The notes under the pieces were generated by a model. The model searched no databases, had not been told where the DNA came from, and worked only from the letters and a program-made list of their open reading frames with translations. Source: Lactarius indigo (taxonomy: Eukaryota; Basidiomycota; Agaricomycetes; Russulales; Russulaceae). Taken from it: 64,000 bases of DNA. The stretch lies in the NCBI GenBank assembly GCA_025766275.1, contig JAFKAC010000020.1, positions 682,001-746,000 of the forward strand. The letters run 5' to 3'. How positions within the stretch are numbered: position 1 is the first letter of the stretch; every line of letters starts with the position of its first letter. A program made the position numbers and the translations under genes. Positions 1 through 9,638 of the stretch are shown one piece after another.

Positions 1-327
1 CTGGACGAGGCGCTCGGGTGCTTGCGCGCGTTTGTCGCGCGCTATCCTCCCCACAGCGTGCGCGCGGCGCCGCAACAGTGGGATATGCGCGCGACGCGCG
101 TGTCGCTTGCAGATCGTGGGCGACCGCTCGTGAGGCTTACGACGCCGCTGGACGTGCAGGACGAGCGTGTGCCGCCATTGTTGACATTTGCAGACATCGA
201 GGTGCTGCACCACCGGCTCGTGGCGGTGGGCGACTCGCGCGGCGTGGCGCATGTCAAGTGGGTGTGCAAGGCTTACGAGGGCGCGTTGAGGAGAAGAAGG
301 GAGGCTGCGCTGCACATCAACTCTTAA
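1..327 (+). CDS. 3' end of an unrecognised gene (5' end outside window)
   Basis: The reading frame is open from the first base to a TAA at 325-327, giving 108 residues of a protein that begins outside the window. The composition is strongly GC-rich and Arg/Ala/Val-rich, as in exons of neighbouring genes, and there is no internal stop, so I take it as coding. The visible part has a well-ordered look (LTFADIEVLHHRLVAV, then VKWVCKAYEGAL) and a basic end, RRRREAALHINS. I do not recognise a family. It converges on the PPTase-like gene on the other strand. An alternative is that this is an intron-free 3' exon whose true stop lies elsewhere, but the abrupt AT-rich change after 327 supports this stop. 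Confidence 0.5.
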   Translation: MDEALGCLRAFVARYPPHSVRAAPQQWDMRATRVSLADRGRPLVRLTTPLDVQDERVPPLLTFADIEVLHHRLVAVGDSRGVAHVKWVCKAYEGALRRRREAALHINS

Positions 328-743
328 TCCGGGTAGGTGGGGTCGCGTACGGTCTCCTTGGGTGGCATAATCTGGCACAGATGGCTTGTTTTGGCTTCTA
401 CATTACAACACACATATCGAGGGCGCTTAATCCCCTACATTCGCGTAAATTCGAGAGCTGTTTACAGTATAGGGAAAACACGCGGTAAAGGGTCTGTGTT
501 CTTCCATCGGGTGGCGCAAGGGTGTCACGGAATGGAACCAACCGGTGATAGTTTGAGTGCCAGATACATTATTAAATGGAGACAAGCGTATTGAAAGACA
601 GGGGACAGTTTGAGGTATATCAAGCACACAAAACGGTTTCAAGAAGGGGCACAAAACATGGGATGAATAGATAGCGTTGGGGGTTTTGCGAGCCACAGCG
701 AAGGGGATGGATGATGCGCAGGTTTGGGAATGAGGAGTAGGGG
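328..743. other. Convergent intergenic spacer, nothing recognised
   Basis: AT-richer 3' flanks of two convergent genes. I see no ORF with protein-like composition, tRNA or repeat here. Confidence 0.5.
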
Positions 744-1856
744 TTAATCGGTGAGCTTGGGAATGACGTTGGTCATTTGGTCGATGTTGATGAACTGGAC
801 CCAGGACTCGAGGTCCTTGTTGTTATCTTGCCACACGAACTTGGAGTCCTGCGTGCCGCGGAAGTGGGCCGTGACGCACTGATAGCTCTCCTCGACGAGG
901 ATGCCGCGGCGCTGCACGCCGAGGTGTGCCTTGTACAGGCGGAACTCCCAGCCGGTGAGCGGCTGCCCATCGCCGCTGCACGTCTCCTCGGATATGTTGA
1001 ACTCGAGCCGGGACCAATCAAAGCCGATCGGTTGCCCGATCGCCTTGATGTAGGCGGATTTGAGCGCCAGCAGGATGCACAGCCGGCGCAGCACGACCTC
1101 GTCGCCGAGGTTCGGCGCTAGGAAGGACATCTCGAGCCCTGTGAGCTAACGATGCGGGAGGAGTCAGGATGGGGTATATCGGGTGCGACGACGACACGCA
1201 CCTTGTGCGATAGGGACTCTACGTAGGCGGAGACGGTGGCGTCGCGCGGCTCGACGGCGACTTGCTTGATCCCAAGGCCGATGTTGACGACCTCGCGCTG
1301 CTTGCCCTGGACCATGACCATCCCGACGAGAGAACTCTCCCATGCGAGGTGGTAGCCGATCATCGACCGAAGATGGTGTTCTGGGTTTACATGGTCCAGC
1401 ATCTGGAAATAATAACGTACGAGGTTTGTCGTTTTGTTTTAGAGAAAAATATTGTTTTGGGTGTACCTGCTCTATCCAGTGCTTCCCGTTGTGCGTACTG
1501 TGGTCCCGCCACCGGGCACGGGGTATTCGACGGTGCCTCATCATGAGAAGTGGCATCATTTGGGCGATTATTTGGCCTGTAGGTCGTAAATGGTTAGAAA
1601 AAAATTGTGTGCGAAGACGGTCCGAGACGGAGAAAGGTCGAACGAACGTAGCGATTCGCCGGAGGATGGGTTTGCGGGAATGTTCTTCGCATGGGGGACG
1701 GTGTTGTGAATGAGTTCGTAACACTTTTCGTATTCCTTCAAGGGATTGATTGAATGGGGAAAGAAAAAAAAAATATGGAAGAAATATTCCGAGACGGACC
1801 TCTGTGGTAACCTCGCGGTTGAGATAAAGCATCCAAACGAGAATGGGAGAGTTCAT
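744..1856 (-). CDS. 4'-phosphopantetheinyl transferase-like protein, catalytically degenerate
   Basis: The fold pattern of Sfp-type phosphopantetheinyl transferases, which load acyl/peptidyl carrier proteins from CoA, can be followed. The likely start is MNSPILVWMLYL at 1856; then comes a segment RRIATFVRPFSVSDRLRTQ, a block YHLAWESSLVGMVM where active enzymes have a SHD-like motif, NIGLGIKQVAV in place of G-x-D-x-E, and LALKSAYIKAIG in place of WxxKEAYIKA. The introns 1146-1201 and 1403-1466 have good GT/AG borders and keep phase. All three residues expected to bind Mg2+ (Asp, Glu and the Glu of KE) are replaced by Gly, Lys and Ser. In the 5' part the homologous segment EYEKCYELIH lies in another frame from the segment that follows, with a run of five C between them. 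The frame is nevertheless open without an intron there. It may be a pseudoenzyme or a decaying gene. It is divergent from the P450. Confidence 0.6.
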
Positions 1857-2966
1857 CGATGGATCCAACGAGTAGACTGGAGGCGGCGTCAAAAATTCCT
1901 AGGATGGTTTTGGGCGTAAACGGCGTCTGACGAGAGAGGGTGTTATATGTCGTTGGAATGATTCGGGCAGCGACCACCACGAATGATCCGAAAGATGGGC
2001 GCTTTGTAATCGACTTGTTGTCTATGTCTCCGGAGAAGTCTAGTAGTTTCGGTTTCTGTATTGTGCGTTTTTGCGCTTGTGCTCGTGCTTGGCCCGAGGG
2101 GCAACGCAAGGCAAAGGGGGCAAGCGGCAGAGCTGTGCCACTCTCTGCGGCGAATTCACCTCGTTATCTGATCCCGGTCAAAGCCCACACAGAGGCTTTT
2201 CTCTATTCTTCCCTTTCATAAAACCATCCACAGCCTTTTCACCTTGGAACCTTGGCACCAGTGCCGGTGCCCTCTGACGGGCCCAGTTTGTGCCAGCCAT
2301 CGTGACGGGCGGAGTCGTAGCTATGTTACCCAAGCCGACTTGCTCACACACACTGTTGTCAGGACACACAATCATCGATTGGCATTAATAGAGTCTCTGC
2401 ACAATCTTCGCATGCCCTCCCAACAATGTATACAAGCGAAAAACGTAAAGAAACAAAAAAAGATGTACTTTCCTATTGTGTGTTTGTGTGTGTGTATGTT
2501 GGAAGAATAGAGAGGTGTTGAACCGCCACAGCAAAGTCCACCCTGATGGGAGAGGGCAAAGCGTTTGCCCTTGCCCCTCACCCTTTCCCCCCCGTCCACG
2601 GACCAAGTCGCACACCACGCGATAGGAGCCAAGACGCACGTGCTGAAACGACATGTGTAATCTGATGCCACGTGATACCCCATCGAATCGAATCGGGCAC
2701 CTTTGCCCGATTGGCGTTCCCTCCCCAAGGAACGGATGGAGCGGATGGGAACCACCTCTTCCCAGGTTTTCGGCTACAGTGATTCACGGCGCTTTGTTGG
2801 GCTGCATGCGAGCTCGTCTTCGAAATTCATTCATAATCCCAAGAGGCGTTTGCCTTTTGGAATGTATTCCAGGCACCTTGAGACGCCCCTCGTCTCTCCC
2901 AATGGGCAAATCCCGTTCTTCTTTTTGCTTTAAAAACGAACCCATATCCCACTCAACCTGTAACGA
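1857..2966. promoter_or_regulatory. 1.1-kb divergent promoter region of PPTase-like gene and P450
   Basis: Spacer between two divergent start codons. A TTTAAAA box lies about 35 bp before the P450 ATG (near 2929) and a CCAAT box (CCCAATGGGC) near 2898. A short GT-rich tract is at about 2475-2500. No coding sequence is convincing here, although several short open frames exist. Confidence 0.4.
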
Positions 2967-5132
2967 ATGGCTACCAACGCATCCCTCGTAGCACTCGGTA
3001 TCTGTACCTGGCTCTTCTCCCGGTGGATCTCTGCACGACGCCTCAAGCTACCACCCGGTCCTAAGCCCGATCCCTTCATTGGCAATCTTCGTCAGATGTC
3101 TTTCGACAGCCAAGAGCTACGCTTCACAGAGTGGGGCGCCGTCTTTGGTATGTGTCCTTGTTACACTCGTCACCGGTATCACTTGACATGCTCTGATAGG
3201 CGACGTCGTGTACTTTCATATCTTTGGACGCTCGATGGTCGTGTTGAATACGTTGAGAGCTGCCCAAGACCTCATGGAAAAGCGCAGCCTCAATTATTCC
3301 TGTCGTCCCCGTTTCGTTCTTATAGCCGAAATGTGATTGATCCCCACACTGGGCCTTCCTCATTCACTCACGTACTCCTCGGCAGGATGGGTTGGGACGC
3401 GTCCCTTCCCCAACTCCCATATGGCCCCCGCTTCCGCAGACAACGTCGTCTGATACAGGACCATTTCATCAAGGGCGTACACACCTTCCGCCCCACCCAG
3501 CGCACCGAAACTCGTATTTTATTGCGTGGTCTTCTTGAAACCCCGGACGCTTTTCTCCAGCATATCCGACGGTAAACACACACCTTCTTATCTTCGTTTA
3601 CCTCACTCACCCCATAAAAGGTTTGCAGCGGGGACGATCATGAAAATAACTTATGGCCACACCGTCCGCTCGACAGATGAACTCTATGTGCGCTTGGCAG
3701 AAGAAGCCGGAACAGACACCGTCACCAGCGGTAGCCCGGGGTCCGTGCTCGTTGACTTTTTTCCTGCCCGTATGTCGCAATCTGCCGCGGCTCTACCGTG
3801 AACCTCCCCTAACCGAACCCCTTTAGTAAGACACATACCTACGTGGATGCCAGGAGCCGGTTTCAAGCGACACGCCCTCCGGACCCGAGCCAAGGTCCGG
3901 ACTATGCACGATGCGCCATATGAGATGGTACAAAAAACACTGGTGAGAGGGAATGCCTCGGACTCTCCCGAAAATAACGCAATTCCTTCATTCTCTCGCT
4001 AAAGGCCGCGGGCACAGCCGTACCCTCCTTTACGTCGAGACTCATCTCGGACAACCTAGCCGCCCCCGTCCATGACGAGGAAGACATCAAAGGTGTTGCA
4101 GGCACCCTATACGGAGGTAATTTTATTGATCGGGACGTTTAGCCTGACGCTCACACTTCACATGTTCTGATCAGCTGCGGCGGACACAGTACGTCCGATT
4201 TGTCATCATGAGGGGCCTGTGCTGAGCCGTTCTAGACGTCCGCAACGCTGGCCACATTCATTTTGGCCATGATATTACACCCAGATGTGTTTGCAAAGGC
4301 ACAGGCCGAAATCGACCGTGTCGTAGGATCCGACCGTCTTCCAGACTTTCAAGACAGAAGCTCACTTCCTTATGTCGAAGGCGTAGTCAAGGAAGTCTAC
4401 CGGTAAGGGGTCGTTCTGCTCCAACGATTCCATTTTGATCTCCATACTCGCTCCACCTTATCTAGCTGGCACTGCCCTGTTCCACTTGGTTAGTCGTTTG
4501 GGCTATTTCACCCGGAGCACTCACTCATCCAATCGTGCAGCCGTGCCTCATCGATCGATGAACGATGACCAGTATAGGGGGTACGATATTCCCGCCAACG
4601 CGGTGATTATCCCGAACGTCTGGTCAGTGGATGAGCGATACGATATCCACATTATTCTTACATCATCTTGGCAATAGGGCAATGACGCGAGACGAACAGA
4701 TGTATCCAGACGCCCACAGGTTCAACCCAGAGAGGTTCCTGAACCAAACTGGACCAGAGGATGAGCAGACGGACCCGAAGGACTTCGTTTTCGGCTTTGG
4801 TCGGAGGCAAGCTCCATTTTGATGCCTGCCCTTCACAATCTGAATGCTTCTTCCAGGGTATGTCCAGGAAAAGCCTTCGCGGATGCAAACGTCTGGATAG
4901 CTACGGCTTGCATAATTGCTGCGTTCCAGGCGCCAGTGTCGCGCAACGAACATGGTGAAAAAGTGACGCCCCCGGCGCGGTTCACATCGGGGTTTGTGCG
5001 GTGCGTGCGCACAGTATCGCTCGCCCCATGTCGCTCATGAAATGGAATAGGCACCCGGTACCTTTCTCGTGTGATATCAAGCCCAGGTCACCGTTGTATT
5101 CCGAGCTCATCAATCAAGCCGTCCTTCACTGA
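2967..5132 (+). CDS. Cytochrome P450 monooxygenase, 13 exons
   Basis: Haem-thiolate monooxygenase, expected to be anchored in the ER by the hydrophobic stretch at residues 4-17. Order of motifs: proline hinge [23 protein letters not shown] and [13 protein letters not shown] (helix C region); [14 protein letters not shown]-helix AAADTT; K-helix ExxR as EVYR with the Arg codon split by an intron; FNPERFL; haem loop [15 protein letters not shown] with the cysteine ligand. It ends with [11 protein letters not shown] and TGA at 5130-5132. The pattern is that of basidiomycete P450s often annotated as O-methylsterigmatocystin oxidoreductase-like; the substrate cannot be read from sequence. Two very small exons (4175-4188, 14 nt, and one of 23 nt near 4467) and one GC-AG intron (4807-4856) are needed, and with them the frame is intact throughout. 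The next gene starts only 67 bp downstream. Confidence 0.9.
4807..4856 (+). other. GC-AG intron inside the P450 haem-binding motif
   Basis: Removing these 50 nt, which start GCAAGC and end TTCCAG, joins FGFGRR to VCPGKAFAD and restores the haem-ligand loop. No GT donor nearby gives the same protein. The exon end GGAG fits the strong U1 pairing usually seen at GC donors. Confidence 0.8.
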
Positions 5133-5199
5133 CTTGGTAATCTCTACAATTACAATTTTTCGGTTTTTTCCTATCACGAATACTAGAGTATGGCAGTTT

Positions 5200-5834
5200 A
5201 TGACGCGGATGATATGCACATTCACGGTTGAGATCATTGAGAGGTTGCACCAGATTCGGACAGACACTGAGGTGTAGTTATGTAAGCTTGCGACCTTTCT
5301 CCCCACTCCCGTACGTCGATTCTACAGCTAGATTCAGAACCGAGCAAAGCTGGCTTCGGAACGTGATCAAAGTGACCCACCAGTCGCCGATGGCCGTCAT
5401 CTGCTCCCAGCGCTGCCTGCTTCTTCCGCGAGCGACGATGCCCTGAAGAAGCTCGATGTAGGCAACCAAAGCGTAGCTTCCGCCAAGTATGATGTTCTGG
5501 GCCCACTTGTCGTCAACAGTGATGGGGTTAGTGCGTCTAGGCTGTGCGCAAGTTTTTTAGTTTACTCCATCATCATCTTTTTTTTTTCTTCAGACGCTCT
5601 CCCGTATCACCAATTGGCCAAACATGACTCACGCAGAGCGAGAACGGACGTTCCGCGTTCTCGCTGCTCGGAACCAGTCAGTGTGCACCACGTCACGCTC
5701 GTACTAGATGATCGTGGTCTTACTACTGTAGGATCCGGATGGCGAATCAGGACCAGGAACAACAGACGTCGTCATCTGCGACTACAACTGTATCGGCGTC
5801 AGTGTCAGCGCCAGGGGAGTCGGTGAAAGAGTAG
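5200..5834 (+). CDS. Small conserved basidiomycete protein of unknown function (150 aa, 4 exons)
   Basis: Exons 5200-5271, 5332-5526, 5594-5676 and 5732-5834 join in phase to 453 nt. The product has three parts: an N-terminal helix-like segment (FTVEIIERLHQIRTDTE, IQNRAKLASERDQ), a middle YDVLGPLVVNSDG TLSRITNWPNMT, and a charged helix HAERERTFRVLAARNQIR followed by a Gln/Ser/Thr-rich tail ending VKE. The pattern NSDGTLSRI-x-NW-x-MT-x-x-ERERT is one I recall from many Agaricomycete gene sets as short uncharacterised proteins; this is memory, not a search. It has no signal peptide or membrane span. An alternative start is the ATG at 5209. It follows the P450 head-to-tail at 67 bp, so the P450 terminator and its promoter overlap. 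Confidence 0.75.
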
Positions 5835-7090
5835 CTCCGATACTGCTGCAAGGCGAGACGGAAGTGGTGTGATAGACGTTTAAAGAGACCGGGTTACTGT
5901 AACGTGTAGTTTTTTTTTCAAGAACGATGGAATACACGCTCTGTGTTTGTCATTCTTAAGAAAAAAAGGCGTACTGTATTACTGTACGTGTGTAAAGCTA
6001 GAAGCGCTGTCAGTGTCAGTTAGTCGGCTCGTTGACTTGGTCGCCCTATCCCCGATTTCGATCCCGATCTCGGGTTGGCTTATGATTCCGTCCCTTGTAC
6101 ATCGGGCATCCATCGTTATATGCACCCCCCCGATCTGCTGCTTCTCTGCCAAATGGGAGATGAATGGATGGATGAACGAGCTAACGATTCGGTTGTTGTT
6201 TGTTCTTGTTTGACGCTCGTTTTTGCCTACGTTATGTATGAGCTGGAAGGACTCCGCAGTTACCAGTAATGGAGACGGCGTGTTGAAGACGGCATCTCTC
6301 TTCAAGTTATCGCCTTTTTTACACGCTATTAAGGCTAGGCGGCTAAGCGTCGTCAAGGCGTGAGGAGGGAGGGAATTCGGAAGGGCCCGAACAAAGATTC
6401 TTTTGTCAATCGGGACAGGGCAAGGCAACGCAGAAAGAAAATTCTTCGGGGGGAGAGAGGGGGAAGGAAATATTTTCCGCCAACAGGTGTACCTGTCATC
6501 TTCGTCCTGTTTTGGTTTCTGCGCGTTGACTTCCGAAATTTGAAAAGGTTGAACCCCGTCAATGGGGCCGCTCCCCTGACTACTGCGACACATGCCAAAC
6601 GTACTGTAGTGCCGCACTGTTCAGGGCACTGTCCTACGCCGCCCTACGGTTGTTATATCGAGCCGCGAAATGGCAGTTGAGATGCTGCAAAACAGCCACG
6701 AGCTGGCAGCATGTCGATCCATCACGCGCATCACGTATTGTTTTGTCCGTCGTTGCTGCACCAATGCATCATTTTTGTTTGCCACGCCACGACGCTAGTT
6801 GTTTCGATCATGCGCATTTCCTATTCCTACATAAAGTACCGTTAAAGTAGACGTAAACCACGTGTTTAGGCTGTGCGCCGCGAACAAAGAAATGTTGACA
6901 ATATATAGATTAGACCCCCTCGTGCTCCGGACCAAGTGATGTACCAGGAAGCAGGTAGGCAGCGAGGCAAGCTGCAAACACCCTCGGGTTCCATTTGCCA
7001 CTTTGTCGCGGCGCTGGCCGGGTGTGTGTGTGGGGGGTGAAACAAGTCCGAAAATACGGGGGTATGGCACGAGGCCCGCCTCGCGTCGTC
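5835..7090. other. 1.26-kb spacer without recognisable gene
   Basis: Between the 3' end of the small unknown gene and the 3' end of the minus-strand gene at 7091. A 212-codon open frame on the minus strand (5979-6617) has no protein-like composition and no homologous motif that I can see. It contains short T runs and TGGATGGATG-type micro-repeats only. Confidence 0.4.
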
Positions 7091-8281
7091 TCATCGACGA
7101 TGGCTGACCTCCTCAATGGCCGCGTGTCCTCCGGGCTGCGACTCGACCACAGCCTTTGCGGCGGCCGAGTCCTGTGCAGCCTTGAGCCAGTTGCCGACGC
7201 CGACCGCGATCGCGCCAGCAGCTTGCACGGCATGCGAGGCGAGTAGCGTGCCACCCGCGGCGGTGGAGAGGCCCGGGAGTGCGGGGAGGCTGCCGACGGT
7301 GATGAGGACTGCCGAGAGCGTCGTCATCACCTTGGGATGTTCCGAGGTGAGGAACTCGAGTGCGTTGGTGGCGTTCAGTAGCCAGAGGGGCGCCTGCGCC
7401 TCGGTCGTGGTCACTGCGGGAATTTTTTAAAATTAATGAGTCGGGTTAGGAGTGAGGGGCTGGAAGACGCACCTTCTCCAGACGGCGCTGCGGCAGCGGA
7501 GACGACGGCGGATGAGGTGGGCACGTTGGAGGCGGTGGGTGCGGGCGTGTTTGTGGAGGATGAGGCGAGGTGTAATTTCCAGAAACTCGAAGAGGAGCTC
7601 GTCGTCGTGGGCTCGGGCTTGACGACCTCCCAAGCGCTCTCCGTGGAAGCGGTCGAGGGGTCACGATGCAGCCAGGTGGCCCTCCTCTTCGGTGGGGGTT
7701 TCTCGGTCTCGACCTTCTCGGGGATGGGGAAGGACTTGTGTTCGATCGTCGGGCTCTCGCTGACCGTGGCCCTGCGCGTCACCGTCGGCTTTTTCTTGTC
7801 GCTCGACTTTGTCTCTGCAGGCTCTTCTGAAACCTCTTGCTTATCTCGTCCGACGATCCACCACAAACCAGTGGACTTTCTCTCGACTTTGATCGATTCG
7901 GTCTTCTTATCGTCAATGTCCCCTATCAGGAAAGTCAATCGAACGAAGAGGGGTTGGAGAAGCGAGTGACGCACAGCCCATGTTCTTCATTGCGATCTTG
8001 AACCTCTTCCAGTCCCACTTGTAGTTTCCGCCATGGAGGTTGCGCAGGACCTCCTTGAGCTCGTCAAGGCGTTTTCGTGCCTTGTCTCCGAGGAAGCGCT
8101 GGCCGACTTTGTGCCAGTACTCCTTCGGGATCTTGCGCTCTTGGCAGCCCTGCTTCACTTGCTCCAGCCATGTGTCTACTGGCGGGTCCTTCTTTGGGTT
8201 TCCGAGAAATCGTGGTGGGTTCTTCCAAGAGCTGAGGACGGGCTCAAGGTCGAATTCTTTTAGTTTGAATGCGTCGAGCAT
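7091..8281 (-). CDS. Conserved fungal protein with unknown N-terminal domain and hydrophobic C-terminus (359 aa)
   Basis: Three exons, 8281-7975, 7922-7473 and 7413-7091, join in phase (1,080 nt). Residues 1-103 form a compact, charged, Trp-rich domain (MLDAFKLKEFDLEPVLSSW, KEYWHKVGQRFLGDKARKRL, WDWKRFKIAMKNMG), a pattern I recall from many Agaricomycete proteins of unknown function. The middle (about 104-250) is Lys/Glu/Ser/Thr/Pro-rich and probably disordered. The last 100 residues are Ala/Leu/Val-rich and amphipathic to hydrophobic (VMTTLSAVLITVGSLPALPG, then HAVQAAGAIAVGVGNWL), with possible membrane-binding helices. No enzyme motif is visible. Confidence 0.8.
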
Positions 8282-8854
8282 AGTGGAAATACTAGGGAGT
8301 AGGGAGTAGAGTGTATCAGGCGTAAAATTCCTATGGGGTTATTGTCTTTTTTCTCGCCCATTTCGTATGTTCTTATGTATGTCAGGAAGGGTTGCCTCGA
8401 GGTAGAGGTGAGGAATCTTAACGCAAACGGCGCTTCGTTAGGCCGGATCGGTTGAATGGTTAGTCACTTCGATGAAGAACGGGTTCGGGGCGTGAAGTGA
8501 GCCGTAAATCATGGGGGTTGTTTGGGGGTTCGCAATCGTGATACGTCTACACGTGTTCCTCGCCAACGACTGGGTGGACAGCTAGTGCACTGCCCTTGAC
8601 TCCGAGTTCACATGGAAACCCTGATCTTAACGGGAAAAGGGGGTACTTCACCTTGGCCGGCTCGTATCACTGGCCTGGATGTCTCGATCCAACGATCGGA
8701 CAGATGCACGTTCGTGGTAAATGAAGGACCCGGGTGGACAGCATGCAGGGATACCCCAGACGAGCAACTTCCTTGCTGGCGTTACGATTACGCATTTATA
8801 CATCACAATGAGTCGGGCCCTTTTCATTTAATTAGCGTAGCTGTAGGGGATTAT
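8282..8854. promoter_or_regulatory. Spacer: promoter of the 7091-8281 gene and 3' flank of ARPC5
   Basis: 573 bp between two genes on the same (minus) strand. The open plus-strand frame at 8612-8917 overlaps the last exon of ARPC5 and is not taken as a gene. No motif stands out. Confidence 0.4.
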
Positions 8855-9489
8855 TCATACCAATCTGCGGTCCGTCATGGCCCTAACGATACATCCAGTC
8901 CCTGCGACCTCTGTTAGCTAATGGTGGGTTAGAAAGAGGATGAGCGTGGACAGGCGTGGCATTTGGCACACCTTCTCGTGCCAACCCAGAAGGACGCTCC
9001 CACTGACGTCTCCCCAACCAGGTAAACCCATGCCCTTGTATAAGTACTTCATGAGGGCGTCCTGCGCCTCGGCGGGGAGCAATTTGACCACATTTGGTAT
9101 GTCCGTCGACTTGGTGCTATTAAGCACCGTCACGAGCGTCTGGAGCGTGAGGTTCTGGAGCGGAACATTGTCAGAGATCGTGCCATGCCGAGTTCGTCCA
9201 TAAGTCACCTTGGCTTCGTCAACGTTGGGACCGTAAGGGGGGTTTTCGAGAATGGTGACTAGAGCACCGACGGTGTCACCTCTGATCCGAGGGGTACAAT
9301 GAGCTGCGGGCGGGCGGCGAGGATGGTGGTTGCTCACTTGGCGAGTGAAGTTCTGACTGCGGCGGCCTTTGCCTTTGCGTCTTCGACAACCTGCAGTGGT
9401 TCGCGAGGGTCCGGGTCATATAACTCTGTCTCGAGCAGTACGTCTTCGTCGTAAGCATCGACGTCGATCTTCCTAAAGTTGATGTCCAT
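8855..9489 (-). CDS. ARPC5: Arp2/3 complex subunit 5 (p16-Arc)
   Basis: Small subunit of the Arp2/3 complex, which nucleates branched actin. Four exons, 9489-9338, 9281-9209, 9154-8972 and 8917-8855, give 156 residues, close to the roughly 150 of the family. The N-terminus MDINFRKIDVDAYDEDVLLE is the acidic Arp-contacting strand. The body VGALVTILENPPYG, LTLQTLVTVLNSTKSTDI and ALMKYLYKGM is the helical repeat core. The C-terminus GCIVRAMTDRRLV matches the usual ending VRVMTDRRTV. All introns are GT-AG. The start codon lies 149 bp from the divergent F-box/WD40 gene, so the two share a promoter region. Confidence 0.93.
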
Positions 9490-9638
9490 TGGCGGTTGTC
9501 GATAAGATGAGAACCGTCACGTGGCTCACGGGACATGACTTGAGTCATCCGCTTTGATCCCGTTGACCCGTACGACGACGAGCAAGCACGTAGTTCTTCT
9601 GCGTGTAACAACCTTTTCTTGCCAAGCTTTCCCGTTTT

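Noticed and set aside
5979..6617. 212-codon minus-strand ORF in the 5.8-7.1 kb spacer
   Set aside because: Composition is random-like, there is no recognisable motif, no neighbouring exon joins it, and stop-free stretches of this size occur by chance in this GC range.
8612..8917. 101-codon plus-strand ORF opposite ARPC5
   Set aside because: It overlaps the last ARPC5 exon in antisense and has no supporting motif.
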